Program-made: the position numbers and the translations under genes
Notes under the pieces: model-generated
Database searches by the model: none
What the model saw: only the letters and a program-made list of their open reading frames with translations
Told to the model about the DNA's origin: nothing
From: Tateyamaria sp947503385
Lineage (GTDB): Bacteria; Pseudomonadota; Alphaproteobacteria; Rhodobacterales; Rhodobacteraceae
Assembly (NCBI RefSeq): GCF_051195235.1
Contig: NZ_JBNFZM010000002.1
Span: 710,614 to 774,613, forward strand
Reading direction: 5' to 3'
DNA: 64,000 nt
Shown: positions 53,430 to 61,604 of the stretch, in pieces
How the letters are laid out: each line of letters starts with the position of its first letter
Numbering within the stretch: position 1 is the stretch's first letter

Positions 53430-54388
53430 TTGTCGAGCAGGCGCAATTCACCTGCAAGCCACGGCAGCTTGATCAACGCCGGTTCGATCATGTGGCTTTG
53501 CATCAACCGGCGCATGGTCTGCGCCACGTCTGTCGGCACCGATCCGGCCCAGTCGGCACTGGCATAAAGCGAGATCGTGCGTGAAAATGGTTTGAACGGC
53601 AGCGCGAACGCTTCAACCTGATCGTGGAATCGGCCTGCCCGCATGTAGCCCAGCGGTGTAGTCACCGCCCACCCGATACGGCGTGCAACCATGGCCATGA
53701 GCGCAAGGTGGCTGCCAATCTCGAACCGCTCCGCAAAGTCGAGCTTTTGGCGCGCCAGATGCGCCTCGATCTGGCGCGAAATCAGTTGCTCGCGCTCATA
53801 GCGCAGGAACGGCAGGTCTTGCAGTGCGTCCAGCGGCGCGCCTGCGGTCACGGCACCCTTTGGGGCCACAAGGATGAACGGATCACGCGCCAGAGGATAT
53901 TCCAGCACGCCATCCCGCATCGTGCCGTCGCTGGCCGAAATCGCGATGTGCAGACGTTTGTCCGCAATGGATTGCAGGATTTCGTGGCTGGGTGCGGTGG
54001 CCAGCGTGAATTTACAGCGCGTCAGACTGTCGGCGAGGATCGTCACAAGGCGCGGCGTCAGGTCATTTTCGAAATCGTCGATCACCCCGATCGACAACGC
54101 CGACAAATGCGCAAGATCCATGACCGTCAGCTCGGATTGCGCCAGCCGCAATTGCGACAGCGCCGCCTCCGCCCGCGCGAGAAAGCTGTGCCCGGCGGGG
54201 GTCAGGCGCATGGGCCGTTTGCCGTGATCGATCAGGTCCGTCGCCAAAGCCGTTTCCAGATTGCGCAATTGTTGGCTGACCGCGGGCTGACTGAGACCGG
54301 TAACAGAAGCCGCCTGCGCCACCGATCCGGTGGCTGCAAGTGCCTCGAACACTTCCAATCCGCGCAGTGTGACGCCTTTGCTCAACAT
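53426..54388 (-). CDS. LysR-family transcriptional regulator
   Basis: A 320-aa regulator with an N-terminal winged helix-turn-helix (L-R-G-L-E-V-F-E-A-L-A-A-T-G-S-V-A-Q-A-A near residue 10-28, then L-S-Q-P-A-V-S-Q-Q-L-R-N-L-E). A LysR-type ligand-binding domain starts at about residue 95. It is divergent from the nitrilase-family gene across about 140 bases; in LysR systems that arrangement often means the regulator controls the divergent gene. The ligand is unknown. Confidence 0.92.
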   Translation of the reverse strand: MLSKGVTLRGLEVFEALAATGSVAQAASVTGLSQPAVSQQLRNLETALATDLIDHGKRPMRLTPAGHSFLARAEAALSQLRLAQSELTVMDLAHLSALSIGVIDDFENDLTPRLVTILADSLTRCKFTLATAPSHEILQSIADKRLHIAISASDGTMRDGVLEYPLARDPFILVAPKGAVTAGAPLDALQDLPFLRYEREQLISRQIEAHLARQKLDFAERFEIGSHLALMAMVARRIGWAVTTPLGYMRAGRFHDQVEAFALPFKPFSRTISLYASADWAGSVPTDVAQTMRRLMQSHMIEPALIKLPWLAGELRLLDN

Positions 54389-54530
54389 GTTCGGCCCTTT
54401 CCATAGTTTTACGTTTCTTGAAACTAGTGACCGCTCTAGGTCAAGTTTATTCAGGTCTCAGGCATTGCTTTATCGAAAGTTTCGAAACATGGGGGTTGCC
54501 GCGCCCTTCGATGCGATGCACCCTGAGGAG

Positions 54531-55421
54531 ATGAAGATCGCGACCGCCGCCTACCCGCTTGATGCCCTGCCCGACTGGACCGCCTACGAAGACAAACTGT
54601 CCGCGTGGGTGGATGAGGCGGCAAGTCACGGCGCAGACCTTTTGGTGTTTCCCGAATACGCGGCGATGGAATTGGCAACGCTTGCAGGCCCGGACGTGGC
54701 GGGTGATCTGGAACAATCGCTGCACGCCGTTTCCGACCGGCTGGCGGATGCGGATGCGTTTCATGCAGAGCTGGCCCGCCAGTTCCAGGTCCACATCCTT
54801 GCAGGATCCGGCCCCGCGACCACGGATCTGCCCGACGGCGTGACCCGTCCGGTCAATCGGGCACGCTTTTTTGCACCGTCGGGCGCGATGGGTGTGCAGG
54901 ACAAACAGGTCATGACCCGGTTTGAGGCCGAAGTGTGGGATGTCGTGCCCGGCGGGCCATTGCAAATGTTCGACACAGGCTTGGGCAAGATCGGCATACT
55001 GATTTGTTATGACAGCGAATTTCCCTTACTGGGTCGAGCGTTGGCCGATGCTGATTTAATCCTAGTGCCATCCGTGACCGAAGCGCTCAGCGGCCATACC
55101 CGGGTCAAGATCGGCGCCCGCGCCCGCGCGTTGGAAAATCAATGCGTAACCGTAATGGCCAGCCTTGTCGGCACAGCGGACTGGAACGACGCGGTGGACG
55201 TGTCCAACGGGGCGGGCGGCGTCTTTGGCCCACCGGACAAGGGGTTTCCCGACGATGGCGTGCTGGCTGCGGGCGTGCTGAACGCCCCCGGTTGGACCTA
55301 TGCAGATGTGGACCGCGCCGCCATTGACGCGGTGCGAACCGACGGCACCGTGCTGGGCCGACGCGACTGGAGTGCCAGCGGCGACCGTGCCGATCACGTC
55401 ACGGTCACACCGCTCGCCTGA
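54531..55421 (+). CDS. Carbon-nitrogen hydrolase (nitrilase superfamily)
   Basis: A 296-aa amidohydrolase with the Glu-Lys-Cys triad: Glu in L-V-F-P-E-Y-A near residue 44, Lys in D-K-Q-V-M-T-R near 128, and Cys in G-I-L-I-C-Y-D-S-E-F-P near 160-170. The start is unsure: ATG 54531 (M-K-I-A-T-A-A-Y), 54516 and 54489 are all in frame. The GAGGAG directly before 54531 is too close to serve it well, so a start at 54489 (310 aa) cannot be ruled out. The substrate is unknown. Its divergent LysR gene is the likely regulator. Confidence 0.9.
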   Translation: MKIATAAYPLDALPDWTAYEDKLSAWVDEAASHGADLLVFPEYAAMELATLAGPDVAGDLEQSLHAVSDRLADADAFHAELARQFQVHILAGSGPATTDLPDGVTRPVNRARFFAPSGAMGVQDKQVMTRFEAEVWDVVPGGPLQMFDTGLGKIGILICYDSEFPLLGRALADADLILVPSVTEALSGHTRVKIGARARALENQCVTVMASLVGTADWNDAVDVSNGAGGVFGPPDKGFPDDGVLAAGVLNAPGWTYADVDRAAIDAVRTDGTVLGRRDWSASGDRADHVTVTPLA

Positions 55422-55502
55422 TTAGCCCTTGAAATATTGACCTTATGGGCGCATGTAAGCCTGCGTCCGCACATTGGCGGGCCGTGTAACGAAGGAGAGA
55501 CC

Positions 55503-55721
55503 ATGGCCAAGGAAGATACGCTCGAATTTCCCGGTGTCGTGAAGGAACTCCTGCCCAATGCGACGTTTCGGGTCGAGCTTGAGAATGGCCATGAGATCAT
55601 TGCACATACGGCAGGAAAAATGCGCAAGAACCGGATTCGTGTTCTCGCAGGCGACAAGGTGCAGGTCGAGATGACCCCCTATGATCTGACCAAGGGTCGG
55701 ATCAACTATCGCTTTAAATAG
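55503..55721 (+). CDS. infA: Translation initiation factor IF-1
   Basis: A 72-aa OB-fold protein that occludes the ribosomal A site during initiation. The sequence M-A-K-E-D-T-L-E-F-P-G-V-V, L-P-N-A-T-F-R-V-E-L-E-N-G-H and H-T-A-G-K-M-R-K-N-R-I-R is characteristic. The ATG at 55503 follows GGAGAG by about 5 bases. The maf gene starts 9 bases downstream, a conserved alphaproteobacterial order. Confidence 0.98.
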   Translation: MAKEDTLEFPGVVKELLPNATFRVELENGHEIIAHTAGKMRKNRIRVLAGDKVQVEMTPYDLTKGRINYRFK

Positions 55722-55730
55722 CGGTTTACA

Positions 55731-56300
55731 TTGGCGTTTATCCTCGGATCGGGAAGCCCGAGACGGCTTGAGCTGCTCGGGCAGATTGGCGTTGTGCCGG
55801 ATGCGGTGCGGCCGCCCGATATCGACGAAACCCCGCAAAAGGCCGAATTGCCCCGTCCCTACTGCGCGCGCATGGCCCGAGAAAAGGCGCAGGCCGTGAC
55901 CGCGGATGTGGGCGACGTTGTGCTGTGCGCCGATACCACCGTGGCGCTTGGCCGTCGTATTCTGGGCAAGCCGGAGGATGCAGACGAAGCTGCGGCATTC
56001 CTTCGCCTGATGTCGGGGCGCAGGCACCGTGTGATCACTGCCGTGGCCGTCCGCAAGGGCACACACCTGTGGCAACGCGACGTGGTCAGCACGGTCCGGA
56101 TGAAAGCACTGTCTGAGCATGAGATTGCAGGCTACCTCGCCACCGGTGATTGGCGCGGCAAGGCCGGAGGCTACGGCATTCAGGGGCCTGCGGGCGCGTT
56201 GATACCGTGGATCAGCGGGTCGTTCACCGCCATCGTCGGACTGCCTCTGACAGAAACAGCGGGCCTGCTACAGGCCGCCGGTATCGAGGTGTGGGCATGA
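55731..56300 (+). CDS. maf: Maf-family nucleotide pyrophosphatase
   Basis: House-cleaning nucleoside-triphosphate pyrophosphatase, implicated in removal of modified nucleotides and septum control. It is 189 aa and starts with TTG at 55731 (M-A-F-I-L-G-S-G-S-P-R-R-L-E-L-L). The catalytic Asp lies in V-L-C-A-D-T-T-V-A near 65, with G-Y-L-A-T-G-D-W-R-G-K-A-G-G-Y-G near 139-154. It overlaps the RNase gene by four bases. The TTG start has a weak ribosome site, so translation may depend on infA. Confidence 0.93.
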   Translation: MAFILGSGSPRRLELLGQIGVVPDAVRPPDIDETPQKAELPRPYCARMAREKAQAVTADVGDVVLCADTTVALGRRILGKPEDADEAAAFLRLMSGRRHRVITAVAVRKGTHLWQRDVVSTVRMKALSEHEIAGYLATGDWRGKAGGYGIQGPAGALIPWISGSFTAIVGLPLTETAGLLQAAGIEVWA

Positions 56301-57295
56301 AGGGGCACCAGATCATCCTGGGTGATGTCCAAGGACGTGAAGCGGCTGCTCTAATCACGGATGGGGTCCTGCAGGATCTGATCGTGGACGCAGACGCCCC
56401 GCGCCCCGGTACGATCTACCGCGCCAAGGCAACCCGTCCGGTCAAAGGTCAGGGTGGCATGTTCTTCGACACGCCCGAAGGCAGCGCGTTCCTGCGCGGC
56501 GCCAAAGGGTTGGCGCCGGGTGACATGCGCCTGGTGCAAGTGTCGGGCTATGCCGAACCGGGCAAGGCCATTCCCGTCACCGACCGCATCCTGATCAAAA
56601 GCCGCTATGCGATCGCCACACCGGATGCGCCGGGCATCAACATCTCGCGCAGCATCCGTGACGAGGAGGTGCGCGTCGCCCTACGCGCCACCGCAGACGC
56701 TTACGATGCAGAATTGGGCACATGCGGCTTGATTGTCCGGTCTGCAGCCGCTGACGCAAATCTCGACGCTGTCGCCGAAGATATTGAGCATGTGGTGGCC
56801 ATCGCGCTGGCCGTTGTGGACGACGCGGGAACGGATGCGGAAAAGCTGATCGAAGGGCCCGGCCCTCAGGAACTTGCGTGGCGCGACTGGCCAACCGGAG
56901 CGCCGGAACAGGGCGACTTGGCCCCCCATCTGACCGCTGCTTTGCGTGCCGATGTCTCACTGCCGGGGGGTGGCAGCCTCTGGGTCGAAAACACACGCGC
57001 CTTTGTCGCGGTCGATGTGAATACCGGCAGCGATACTTCTCCGGCGGCGGGCCTCAAGGCCAACATCGCTGCGGCCCGGGATCTGCCACGCGTGTTACGG
57101 CTCAAAGGGCTGGGCGGTCAGATCGTCGTGGATTTTGCCCCGATGCCGAAAAAAGAACGGCGCGCGCTGGAAAACGCATTGCGCGTTGCGTTCAAACCCG
57201 ACGCGGTTGAAACGAGCCTTCTTGGCTGGACCACGCTCGGGCATTTCGAATTGACGCGCAAACGCGCACGCGCGCCACTCTCCGAGGTGGTCTAG
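56297..57295 (+). CDS. Short RNase E/G-family endoribonuclease
   Basis: A 332-aa RNase E/G homologue. The catalytic DNase I-like part has the two metal-binding Asp motifs V-A-V-D-V-N-T-G (near 236) and I-V-V-D-F-A-P-M (near 276). It ends soon after, with no zinc-link C-x-x-C and none of the long RNase E C-terminal scaffold. It is therefore shorter than E. coli RNase G (489 aa). The N-terminal S1-like region is also trimmed. Such short forms are common beside maf and yacG in alphaproteobacteria. It is in the infA-maf-RNase-yacG operon and overlaps both neighbours. Confidence 0.92.
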   Translation: MKGHQIILGDVQGREAAALITDGVLQDLIVDADAPRPGTIYRAKATRPVKGQGGMFFDTPEGSAFLRGAKGLAPGDMRLVQVSGYAEPGKAIPVTDRILIKSRYAIATPDAPGINISRSIRDEEVRVALRATADAYDAELGTCGLIVRSAAADANLDAVAEDIEHVVAIALAVVDDAGTDAEKLIEGPGPQELAWRDWPTGAPEQGDLAPHLTAALRADVSLPGGGSLWVENTRAFVAVDVNTGSDTSPAAGLKANIAAARDLPRVLRLKGLGGQIVVDFAPMPKKERRALENALRVAFKPDAVETSLLGWTTLGHFELTRKRARAPLSEVV

Positions 57296-57465
57296 TGGCC
57301 TGTCCAATTTGCCAGAGCGAAACCGCGCCCAAATACCGCCCGTTCTGTTCACGCCGTTGCGCGGATATTGATCTGGCCCGGTGGATGAACGGCGGCTACG
57401 CGGTGCCGTCAGAAGACGAAGAAGAGGCATCGCAGCCTCCGCCTGACCCGCCGATGCCACACTAG
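57295..57465 (+). CDS. yacG: DNA gyrase inhibitor YacG (zinc protein)
   Basis: A 56-aa zinc-binding protein starting with GTG at 57295, which overlaps the last base of the RNase TAG. It has the YacG zinc site C3-P-I-C6 ... F-C18-S-R-R-C22 followed by D-I-D-L-A-R-W. The C-terminal tail is acidic and Pro-rich (P-S-E-D-E-E-E-A-S-Q-P-P-P). YacG binds gyrase and blocks its DNA binding in E. coli. It was read by direct translation because it is too short for standard ORF cut-offs. tRNA-Phe begins 92 bases later. Confidence 0.93.
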   Translation: MACPICQSETAPKYRPFCSRRCADIDLARWMNGGYAVPSEDEEEASQPPPDPPMPH

Positions 57466-57557
57466 AGAGGCCCGCCTCAACTTTTGTCGATTTCCCTATG
57501 GACAGCGCAGCACAGTCGTCCTATCACCCGCCCACCCGAAGCTGAGGCTTCATCCGT

Positions 57558-57632
57558 GCCCGGGTAGCTCAGGGGTAGAGCAGTGGATTGAAAATCCTCG
57601 TGTCGGTGGTTCGATTCCGCCCCCGGGCACCA
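57558..57632 (+). tRNA. tRNA-Phe (anticodon GAA)
   Basis: A 75-nt cloverleaf: acceptor GCCCGGG/CCCGGGC, D-arm GCTC...GAGC, anticodon loop TTGAAAA with GAA anticodon, T-arm GGTGG-TTCGATT-CCGCC, discriminator A and an encoded CCA at 57630-57632. There is one U-U mismatch in the anticodon stem, as seen in other alphaproteobacterial tRNA-Phe. The accessory island starts directly after it, which makes this gene a likely integration target, although no direct repeat of its 3' end is visible inside the window. Confidence 0.96.
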
Positions 57633-57884
57633 CTTTTGCCAAATAAGATCAAGTGGATATATGCCTTGCTCTGGTTTTGGGCCAACAAAGGCTTGGCCTC
57701 GGGTATCATATGGGTAGCATTTTAAAGCGGCTTCTCATGCTACCAAATTAGCATCGGACCATAACGGTCATTGGCGTGATCCAACAAATGCTGCGCTCGC
57801 AGCCCGCGTTGCGGACATTGGCTTGGTGCTCAGACCCTGGAGTTACGTAAACTGACGGTCTGCAGGCATTCGTCTGGCGCAAAG
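57633..57884. other. Non-coding stretch between tRNA-Phe and the island genes
   Basis: About 250 bases with no clear gene. There is an inverted repeat GGTAGCAT (57713-57720) / ATGCTACC (57737-57744). After an in-frame TAG near 57717, a start-less frame reads as far as TGA near 57852 and includes W-R-D-P-T-N-A-A-L-A-A-R-V-A-D-I-G-L; it looks like the C-terminal scrap of a coding sequence. It could be a remnant of a gene lost on island insertion. Confidence 0.4.
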
Positions 57885-59267
57885 CTAGTAACGTTTTCCG
57901 GAATCATGCAGAATCATTCTGAAGAGTGCCTGCTGGGTCAGATTGAAGCCGCTGATGAATGCGCTTTGGCGATCTTCCAAATTGCGTTTGTGCCTTGCGT
58001 CGGTTGCGCCATGAACGATTGCTGAGCGGACGTCATAGAACTGTTTGATTGCAGCTCGCATATCGTCCTTATGGGTTTCATCGACACCCAGCAGTTCGGC
58101 CATCCCATCCTGGAGTTTTCGACTGATCCCACCGTCTTTCGGCCTAAACATCAATTCTAACGATTGCGAAACATCCAGAATTCGGTCGTTGGCACCAAAA
58201 CGACCCAAACGCGCCAGAGCTTCTGAGAGTCGATGAATGACGGGCGCAAGGCGTTCAAATTCCTCATCGCTACGTTTGCTATAGGCTTGTTTGGCCAAAT
58301 CGATCGAGCTGTTCTGGAGTTGTGGGGGGGCTCGAAAAGGATCGCGCCGACGTCCAACTTGACGGATCGGTTGGGAGCCACCTTGATTGTGAGCTAACCC
58401 CAAAAGGCCATGTGCGGAACGATGCACACATCCGTGCATCAAAATGAAAGGTAAGATCGGCGTTTGGTTCGCAATGGACAGGATCTCCAAAAACGTGAGA
58501 GCGTCATCCTCAAATCTTGGTGGCCAGCTAGGGCTCTCCTCCGGATAGTCAGTCTTCCTCCGAAACGCCGGTCGCCAATCGAACGGTCGCACCACAGCGC
58601 CAATCTGCCGCCAATCACGTCGGTCCATCTCCTCCGGCACAAAGTCCCGGATCCATTCGCGCTCCAGATAGTCTGAGAGAACGGCTGCAGGTTTGACGAT
58701 TAAACCCTCCTGAATCTCAAATTCGTTGCGAATTTCGGGACCATGGAAGAGCAGTAGATCGTAGCCTAAATCGAGCCCGTTTGGGACATCAACTTCTAAG
58801 GTCGTCGAACTCAGATCCAGGATCGCTCCAAGTTCGTTCGCAGCTTTCCTATATCCGCCATTTCCATGGTCATGTGCGCGTTCCATTAGACCAACCACGA
58901 TCTGTGTCAGCCACGTGAGCGATGTCCCGTTCAAAATTTTGACGTGAAACTCGTCATTTCCGATACGCGTCCCAAGCGCTCTAGCGAGTGATGGGTGTGA
59001 CCTCAGGATACCTCTTACCGGGTCTAGGGCCTCGCGAAGCGGCTTGTAGTAATTCTTCTCAGCGGATCGTGAGGCCAAGCGCGCGAGATCATAGAGATGG
59101 GCCAAATCATCCTTTGGAAAGGGTGTCTCATCTACTCCGTTGAATGACTTGCGCGTCGGGTAAGAGCTCGCTTGCCAATATGCTTCAAGAAAGGGTTCTT
59201 GAACTTTGGCGAGTTGGCTCAGTGCTGGCACCAAACGGTCGCACCATGTATCCAAAGAGTATGTCAT
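57885..59267 (-). CDS. HEPN (Apea-type) domain protein
   Basis: A 460-aa soluble protein. The N-terminal two-thirds is not a family that I recognise; it has H-V-K-I-L-N-G-T-S-L near 110 and a Trp-rich stretch near 200-250. The C-terminal third (about 330-460) is helical and carries the HEPN active-site motif R414-S-A-I-V-H419-G-A-T-D, an R-x4-H, preceded by I-K-Q-F-Y-D-V. This is the pattern of Apea-like HEPN domains, many of which are RNases or toxins in defence systems. It is the first gene of the island and is divergent from the PD-(D/E)XK-like gene. Confidence 0.75.
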   Translation of the reverse strand: MTYSLDTWCDRLVPALSQLAKVQEPFLEAYWQASSYPTRKSFNGVDETPFPKDDLAHLYDLARLASRSAEKNYYKPLREALDPVRGILRSHPSLARALGTRIGNDEFHVKILNGTSLTWLTQIVVGLMERAHDHGNGGYRKAANELGAILDLSSTTLEVDVPNGLDLGYDLLLFHGPEIRNEFEIQEGLIVKPAAVLSDYLEREWIRDFVPEEMDRRDWRQIGAVVRPFDWRPAFRRKTDYPEESPSWPPRFEDDALTFLEILSIANQTPILPFILMHGCVHRSAHGLLGLAHNQGGSQPIRQVGRRRDPFRAPPQLQNSSIDLAKQAYSKRSDEEFERLAPVIHRLSEALARLGRFGANDRILDVSQSLELMFRPKDGGISRKLQDGMAELLGVDETHKDDMRAAIKQFYDVRSAIVHGATDARHKRNLEDRQSAFISGFNLTQQALFRMILHDSGKRY

Positions 59268-59484
59268 CAGGTTCGTTTAGCTGAAAATGGAGGAGATGTG
59301 ACCAGGCCCCTTCCTGCCATTTCATGCGCCAGGGCGTACTGCAGCGCTGCTATCTGGAAGCCGACCTTAATCAAGTGGGGTTGGCGAAAACACGAGGGCT
59401 ATCTAGTCTGCAGTGCAAAATTGATACGCGATTGCGCTTCCGCCTATTGTTGCGATCCATTCCACTAGCACGAGGTGACAATAA

Positions 59485-60123
59485 TTGGGTTCGAGACTAC
59501 CGGAACGCCAAAAATGGTTGGAGAACGCACTACAGGGTCTCGCCTTTTGGATTGGACACCGTCATTCGTTTTTTCGCACCTATCCGCTCCCCGAAGGAGC
59601 CTTGGTGGCCGAGGCTTGCAACCTTATACAGTCTAACCTTCCGGCGGACCTGATACTCTTGCCGGAATGTATGTACGGCAATCTTGTCCCAAGCGATACA
59701 AAAATCGATGGAGTGACCGGGCAATCAAGAGCTGATCTCGTCATTTGCGACCAGTATGCTGCCCCTGTCGGACGGCAGGGAAACGTTGCCGACCATGTAA
59801 AGTTTGTATTTGAAGTGAAACGGGGTTCGGCGACTGAGAAGGACATCAATACGGACCTCGCCAGGCTCCATGGCTTCCTCTCAGCAACGCATACCCAAGC
59901 TCGCGCGTTTCTTTTTGTAGTTTGCGAGGGCCGTTCACACCCACGCTTCATCAAGAATGGTAAGTCGATTCTGGGCGTGCATGAACTCCCGGGGAAACAG
60001 GGCCATTTTCGAGTCCGACGAACCGTCAAAGCTGCGGCGAGTTTCTCAGGAAAGGAGACTGCACACTACGTTTGCCTGATTGAGGTCTTCCTCCATCAGA
60101 CTGACAAGGCGCTAGCGATCTGA
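59485..60123 (+). CDS. PD-(D/E)XK nuclease-like protein
   Basis: A 212-aa protein. A nuclease-like core is visible: E43 in G-A-L-V-A-E-A-C-N-L, D84 in S-R-A-D-L-V-I-C-D, and E110-V-K112 in K-F-V-F-E-V-K-R-G. This matches the E...D...ExK pattern of PD-(D/E)XK enzymes. It starts at TTG 59485 right after a TAA; no ATG lies nearer than codon 63, so the true start is uncertain. It is divergent from the HEPN gene across 217 bases. Activity is inferred from motif order and needs structural confirmation. Confidence 0.65.
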   Translation: MGSRLPERQKWLENALQGLAFWIGHRHSFFRTYPLPEGALVAEACNLIQSNLPADLILLPECMYGNLVPSDTKIDGVTGQSRADLVICDQYAAPVGRQGNVADHVKFVFEVKRGSATEKDINTDLARLHGFLSATHTQARAFLFVVCEGRSHPRFIKNGKSILGVHELPGKQGHFRVRRTVKAAASFSGKETAHYVCLIEVFLHQTDKALAI

Positions 60124-60220
60124 AAATTACATCGGGACCCTTCTCAACACTGCCGCTGCCGCGGAACTGGTCAAACAGTTATTGCCAGCCCAAAAGCAGA
60201 CTCGGTTTCGGCACATTTCC

Positions 60221-60253
60221 GGCATTATGGAGCAAGCTCACCAAATATGGTTA
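60221..60253 (+). repeat. Left terminal inverted repeat of the IS1595-like element
   Basis: Begins GGCATTATGGAGCAAGCTC and continues ACCAAATATGGTTA. It matches the reverse complement of 63075-63107 except at position 22 (C here, T there). It contains the short palindrome GAGCAAGCTC. Confidence 0.93.
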
Positions 60254-60258
60254 GATAG

Positions 60259-60540
60259 TCATTCCACCTTTATCTCAAGGTCCATCGCGGCAAGGCACTG
60301 AAGCAAGAACGCAGAGCTAAAGCCGCCACGGCTTATTTTGTTTGCCACACCGCCAGAACTCATATCGACACCTATTGCAGACAGGCGGACCGTTAGCTGG
60401 TCGACGGTCACGCCTTTGAACCGCATGGCCTCTCTGACCATTTCGCGCGCCTTGTCCTCATACTCAACATTCACGGGGCTTGCCTTGCGGGCAACGGGCT
60501 TTGGCGGCGCAGGCCGCTGCACCTTATCAATAGTGTTCAT
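60259..60540 (-). CDS. DUF6471-family protein
   Basis: A 93-aa protein. The N-terminal half is basic and Pro-rich. The C-terminal half matches the DUF6471 pattern: G-V-T-V-D-Q-L-T-V-R-L-S-A-I-G-V near residue 43-58, then N-K-I-S-R-G-G-F-S-S-A-F-L-L-Q-C-L near 68-84. The helix spacing suggests a helix-turn-helix DNA-binding protein. A good ribosome site (AAAGGTGAT) precedes the ATG at 60540. It is divergent from the transposase, inside the element, and is a candidate regulator of it. Confidence 0.8.
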   Translation of the reverse strand: MNTIDKVQRPAPPKPVARKASPVNVEYEDKAREMVREAMRFKGVTVDQLTVRLSAIGVDMSSGGVANKISRGGFSSAFLLQCLAAMDLEIKVE

Positions 60541-60555
60541 GGATCACCTTTTTTG

Positions 60556-60633
60556 GAATAACCATATTCGGTGAATATATGTGTTGACGGGGATTCTGTC
60601 TACGGCCATAAGAAACTCACCGAATAAGGTGAG
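60556..60633. promoter_or_regulatory. Divergent regulatory region with TIR-like sequences
   Basis: Between the DUF6471 gene and the transposase gene. Read on the minus strand, 60573-60557 gives T-CACC-G-AATATGGTTA, nearly identical to the inner half of the terminal repeats. CTCACC-gaataa-GGTGAG at 60616-60633 is a perfect 6-bp palindrome whose right half includes the likely transposase ribosome site. A candidate rightward promoter is TTGACG (60584-60589), 17 bases, then CATAAG (60607-60612). The shared motif suggests that a protein that binds the element ends also binds here. Confidence 0.65.
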
Positions 60634-60637
60634 CATC

Positions 60638-61597
60638 ATGTCCCAGCACTTCCTCCTCTCTCCAGCCGCCAAGACGCTTTCACTCGTGAAGGTCATGCGC
60701 ATGTCTGAGGAAGAAGCCCGCACGGCGTTTCGCCAAATCCGCTGGACAGAAACCGAAGGTGAGCCGATCTGCCCTGAGTGCGGTTGCGTTGACCACTACG
60801 ACCTTAAGACCCGTCAGGTGTATAAGTGCAAGGGTTGCGGCAAACAGTACAGCATCACGTCTGGCACGATCTTTCATGGTCGCAAGTTGCAAGTGCGGGA
60901 TATTCTGGCGGCAATCGCGATCTTCATAAATGGCGCAAAAGGCTACAGCGCATTGCAGTTGTCACGCGATCTGGGCGTTGACTACAAAACCGCCTTCGTT
61001 TTGCTGCACAAGGTCCGCGAAAGTATAGAGACCGCGCGTAACGCTGGCGCATTGTCAGGCAATGTTGAGGTCGATGGCGCTTACTTCGGTGGCTATGTGA
61101 AGCCTGCCAACGAAAAGAAAGACCGCAAGGACCGCCGCAAGAAAATCCACCAGTCAGGCAAGCGCCAGAGTGTGATTGTCATGCGCGAGCGTGGCGGTCG
61201 TACACTTACCTATGTTACACGCACGGAAGCCGAAGGTGTGGCCATTGTCACTGCTAACGTCGAGCATGGCGCAACGGCACACGCCGATGAAGCCTCTCAT
61301 TGGGATAAGCTGGCCGCATACTTCCCAATAAAGCGCGTGAACCACCAAGAGGCATACTCAAAGGATGGTGCTTGCACCAACCAAGCGGAGAGCTTCTTTA
61401 GCCGCCTGCGTCGTGCAGAGGTTGGCACACACCACCACATCGCTGGCAAGCACCTGCACGCCTATGCTGCTGAAATGGCTTGGCGTGAGGACACCCGCCG
61501 TGACGACAACGGGACGCAGTTCACGATGGCTGTTGCTGCAACGGTAGCCGCGCCAGTGTCACGCAAGTGGTGTGGATATTGGCAGCGTAGGACTTAA
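60638..61597 (+). CDS. IS1595-family (ISXO2-like) transposase
   Basis: A 319-aa transposase. The N-terminal zinc ribbon is C45-P-E-C48 ... C64-K-G-C67. The ISXO2-like catalytic domain has D146 in N-V-E-V-D-G-A-Y-F-G-G, a second acidic region in H-A-D-E-A-S-H-W-D-K-L near 230, and N-Q-A-E-S-F-F-S-R-L-R-R near 270. The ATG at 60638 has AAGGTGAG upstream; the frame to 60581 adds an atypical tail. The gene looks intact, so the element may still be active. Confidence 0.93.
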   Translation: MSQHFLLSPAAKTLSLVKVMRMSEEEARTAFRQIRWTETEGEPICPECGCVDHYDLKTRQVYKCKGCGKQYSITSGTIFHGRKLQVRDILAAIAIFINGAKGYSALQLSRDLGVDYKTAFVLLHKVRESIETARNAGALSGNVEVDGAYFGGYVKPANEKKDRKDRRKKIHQSGKRQSVIVMRERGGRTLTYVTRTEAEGVAIVTANVEHGATAHADEASHWDKLAAYFPIKRVNHQEAYSKDGACTNQAESFFSRLRRAEVGTHHHIAGKHLHAYAAEMAWREDTRRDDNGTQFTMAVAATVAAPVSRKWCGYWQRRT

Positions 61598-61604
61598 TGG
61601 AAAC

